Below, in pieces: positions 3,794 to 5,671 of a stretch of 5,671 bases of DNA. The stretch is from contig DMYK01000341.1 in the NCBI GenBank assembly GCA_003483675.1, positions 1 through 5,671 on the forward strand, read 5' to 3'. The notes below the pieces were generated by a model. The model was not told where the DNA came from, ran no database searches, and was given only the letters and a program-made list of their open reading frames with translations. Position 1 is the first letter of the stretch. Every line of letters begins with the position of its first letter. The position numbers and the translations under genes were made by a program. Origin of the DNA: Microcoleaceae cyanobacterium UBA11344. GTDB taxonomy: Bacteria > Cyanobacteriota > Cyanobacteriia > Cyanobacteriales > Microcoleaceae.

Positions 3794-5266
3794 TTAATTT
3801 TGTACTAAACGAACACTTCTATCAACGTCTAGATAATGTTTGAGGATAACCTCAACTGAGTTTTCGCAGCAAGCTGCTAGTAACACTAATGCTGACGAAT
3901 TCTCCTTGTCCCATGCTGTAATGGTGATGTAAGTATGACGAGCATGATCAGGAGACAGATAGCTTGAGATTTTGCCGTCCTCTATCAATCGTGTTACAAC
4001 GCCGGGATAACGATAGGTAATACCTTTAGTGTTAACGGTATTACCTAGCCATAATTCACCGTGCCGATTGGTGTTATAACCACAACCATTCAACTGTTTA
4101 AATACTAAGTCTTTAGGCTTAGTATTTTCAGGTTTGATCCTTGTTAACAGCGCAGTTAAACGCGGGGAAAGGAAAAATTGCCTGATTGTGTTATTCTTTG
4201 TGACTTTTGCATCCTTAATGGTTGTTTAATAACTCTTGTTAAACCAGATAAACCCGTTCTCGAACTTGACGTTATCCCAGACTAAAGCAAAAGCCTCGCC
4301 GGGACGGCAACCTGTTAGAAACAGGAATTCGATTAACGGCGCCATTTGACGTTCACACTCTTGATCTGATTCATAGTATGCCTCAATGATGATGTCGCGC
4401 TCTTGCACTGTAAAAGCGCGCTTGTCAGCCTCTAAGGCACTTTCACATTTAGCATCCCGTATCTCCCACCACTTCCATATTTCGCCGTTAATCGTAATAA
4501 CCGACTTGTACTTATCGCGAGTGTCAGGTTTAGTTTCTTGCTTCAAGTTTGAAAACGGGTTAACCGTTAGCTTGATTTTGTCCTGTGAATGAGCGCGTAA
4601 AAACGCTTCACTAAGCGCGCCTAATACATTGGCTTTACTTTCTTTATTTAATGGTATTAGCAGCGCTAACTTTGCAACTTCAGTCCCTAAAGGTTTATCC
4701 CAGATACCGTTACCAGTATCTGAAAATTTTTTGGTTTTAGCATCCCATTTTAATCCCTTGATGGCATTAAAATATAATCCTAGGTATCTCGCCTTGAATG
4801 TGGATGCTTCAACTTGTGTTTGCTTCCAAACTAAATAATCTTCCCACATAGCACCAACAGTCATCTCTGGTTCTGGCTGCTTTGTACCGGGCATCTGCAA
4901 AACTTCAGCTAGCTTGGCATACTTGGCACTACCGATACCGTATTTGGCGAGCGTGGGGTCAAACAGTTTCTCCCACTCAGGGTGATCTAAGTCACTTTCC
5001 ATTGCGATCGCAATTTGTGACGCCCGCTTCCAGTCCTCTGGATTGTCATTGAGATCGTACTTACCAAGTGCTAAAAACTTACGGGTAGACGGAGCCTTGC
5101 CGTCTAGTAGTGTCCAAAGTGCATTATGGCGGACGGGGAAGCGCAGGGCGAGGGAGCCTCGATCGCAGAACACTTTTAGGTCGCAATCGGACTGGGCTTT
5201 ATTTTGAGCCTTTATGTACAATTCTCCTGAAACTATTGAGTTGTCGGGGTCCGAGTGGTTCTGCAC
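3794..5266 (-). pseudogene. Phage-type tyrosine recombinase (integrase), interrupted by one in-frame stop
   Basis: One continuous minus-strand frame of about 490 codons encodes a tyrosine recombinase but is broken by TAA at 4226-4228 (codon 347). No other stop occurs before the natural TAA at 3794-3796. Residues about 28-110 (VFCDRGSLALRFPVR, FLALGKY) look like an arm-type DNA-binding domain. Residues 135-230 (MTVGAMWEDYLVWK) are the core-binding domain, and the catalytic domain follows. The first catalytic Arg is R321 in FLTGCRPGEAF, before the stop. The Lys region (KVTKNN, about 354-359), ARHTYIT with R443 and the nucleophile Y478 in LKHYLD lie after it. Two usual positions look odd: Asp440 at the His of HxxR (His is next, 441) and Glu468 ten residues before the Tyr. 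The first frame-compatible start is GTG 5264-5266, with an in-frame TAA three bases upstream of it. A stop-truncated 346-residue product would lack most catalytic residues. Confidence 0.85.
5213..5228 (-). promoter_or_regulatory. Ribosome binding site facing an ATA codon: probable lost integrase start
   Basis: On the minus strand AGGAG (plus-strand 5224-5228) sits eight bases before ATA (5213-5215), which is in frame with the integrase. The peptide from there begins KAQNKAQSDCDLKVF after the first residue, a natural N-terminus. The upstream GTG at 5264-5266 has no ribosome binding site. A single ATG to ATA change would explain this and fits gene decay. TTG at 5219-5221 lies too close to the AGGAG to use it. 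Confidence 0.45.
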
Positions 5267-5373
5267 ATTTTATACATACATGAAAGGAACTAGGCTGATT
5301 ACTAAGGATCACCTTTGAGGGCTCCTGGGCTGACAACCGGAAGTGGCTGTTTTAACTTGAGTTGATTTAACTA

Positions 5374-5402
5374 TTGACATCAGAGTATTTTTATGATATA
5401 GC
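5374..5402 (+). promoter_or_regulatory. Promoter-like site, extended -10, pointing toward the tRNA end
   Basis: A perfect TTGACA (5374-5379) is followed after 17 bases by TATAGC (5397-5402), preceded by TGA, which gives an extended -10 (TGnTATA). The transcript would start near 5409 and run through the phased repeats toward the 3' end of the tRNA, with only a 26-codon frame (5428-5508) in reach. It might mark a lost excisionase-type gene or antisense transcription. Confidence 0.45.
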
Positions 5403-5540
5403 ATCTGCTTTGACAGACACAAAAGCGATGCGGTCCTACGTGATCAAAAACTCGGATCTTCAAAACTGTTCGGAAGTACAACTAAGCGTGGGCGATCGCG
5501 AGGCCTAGTTGGTAGAGGTTAGAGAATGAAAAGAGATTGC

Positions 5541-5584
5541 TCGACAAAAGATCGACAAATCATAGTCAAATCATAGTCAAAGAC
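5541..5584. repeat. Four direct repeats with 11-base period
   Basis: Consecutive units TCGACAAAAGA (5541-5551), TCGACAAATCA (5552-5562), TAGTCAAATCA (5563-5573) and TAGTCAAAGAC (5574-5584) share T..-CAAA. They repeat about once per helical turn. Placed between an integrase gene and a tRNA, they resemble arm-type binding sites of phage integrases in size and spacing; that role is inferred. Confidence 0.6.
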
Positions 5585-5651
5585 ATAGCCTCTTGCAAAC
5601 TCGCAACCTAGGTAAATGGCTAAAACCCTTGTGGTGTATAGTTATCTGTAA

Positions 5652-5671
5652 CGGGTACGGCAGGACTCGAA
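5652..5671 (-). tRNA. 3' end of a tRNA gene, truncated by the window edge
   Basis: Read on the minus strand, the edge gives a seven-base T-loop TTCGAGT, the 3' half of the T-stem CCTGC, the acceptor 3' strand CGTACCC and discriminator G (5652). This is exact tRNA geometry. The CCA is not encoded (TTA follows), as in many cyanobacterial tRNA genes. The missing 5' acceptor strand should read GGGTACG or similar and the 5' half of the T-stem GCAGG. The anticodon is outside the window, so the amino acid is unknown. Confidence 0.65.

Larger units (their letters stand above)
5267..5651. other. Gene-free stretch between integrase and tRNA
   Basis: No supported gene on either strand; only peptides below 30 codons are possible. 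It holds a plus-strand promoter-like site, a HIP1 octamer (5492-5499) and the 11-base-phased repeats at 5541-5584. This is the position where an integrated island carries its attachment-site arm sequences. No clear minus-strand promoter for the integrase was found. Confidence 0.6.

Noticed and set aside
4386..4592. Plus-strand frames of 68 codons here and 69 codons at 4629-4838
   Set aside because: Antisense shadows of the integrase.
5428..5508. 26-codon peptide MRSYVIKNSDLQ... after a good promoter
   Set aside because: Too short to judge and lacking a Shine-Dalgarno sequence; possibly an excisionase remnant but unsupported.

Overview
The window looks cyanobacterial. The octamer GCGATCGC (HIP1), typical of many cyanobacterial genomes, occurs at 417-424, 3776-3783, 5024-5031 and 5492-5499. 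The protein at the left edge reads as the cyanobacterial, EGY-like branch of the site-2 proteases. I cannot assign a genus.

Layout from left to right. (1) 1-822, minus strand: the N-terminal 274 codons of a membrane-bound site-2 protease, cut by the window edge; this is ordinary chromosomal sequence. (2) 902-2978: a 2.08 kb segment bounded by a 48-base inverted repeat (43 of 48 positions match). It holds an IS200/IS605-type insertion sequence with tnpB but no tnpA (left-end hairpin, promoter, intact 389-codon tnpB, right-end hairpin and probable omega RNA). After that comes about 650 bases of repeats without genes. (3) 2979-3793: AT-rich, gene-free DNA with several strong dyads. One is a three-tier hairpin lying exactly where a transcript from a good plus-strand promoter would begin. 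(4) 3794-5266, minus strand: a phage-type tyrosine recombinase (integrase) of about 490 codons. It is interrupted by a single in-frame TAA and probably lacks its original ATG start. A clear intrinsic terminator follows it. (5) 5267-5651: a gene-free leader with a promoter-like site and four 11-base-phased repeats. (6) 5652-5671, minus strand: the 3' end of a tRNA gene, cut by the right edge.

Interpretation: an integrase beside a tRNA 3' end, with short phased repeats between them, is the usual edge of a tRNA-integrated genomic island. Here the integrase is damaged, so this is probably a decaying island edge. The TnpB element, its inverted repeats and the repeat arrays have collected between it and the protease gene. 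The tnpB reading frame is intact with all RuvC and zinc-ribbon residues, so it could still act as an RNA-guided nuclease. It cannot transpose by itself because no Y1 transposase is present.

The least explained parts are the structured, promoter-preceded segment at 3316-3507, the 48-base inverted repeats around the tnpB segment, and a 13-base repeat family found in three places. No complete new defence or mobile system can be claimed from this sequence alone.
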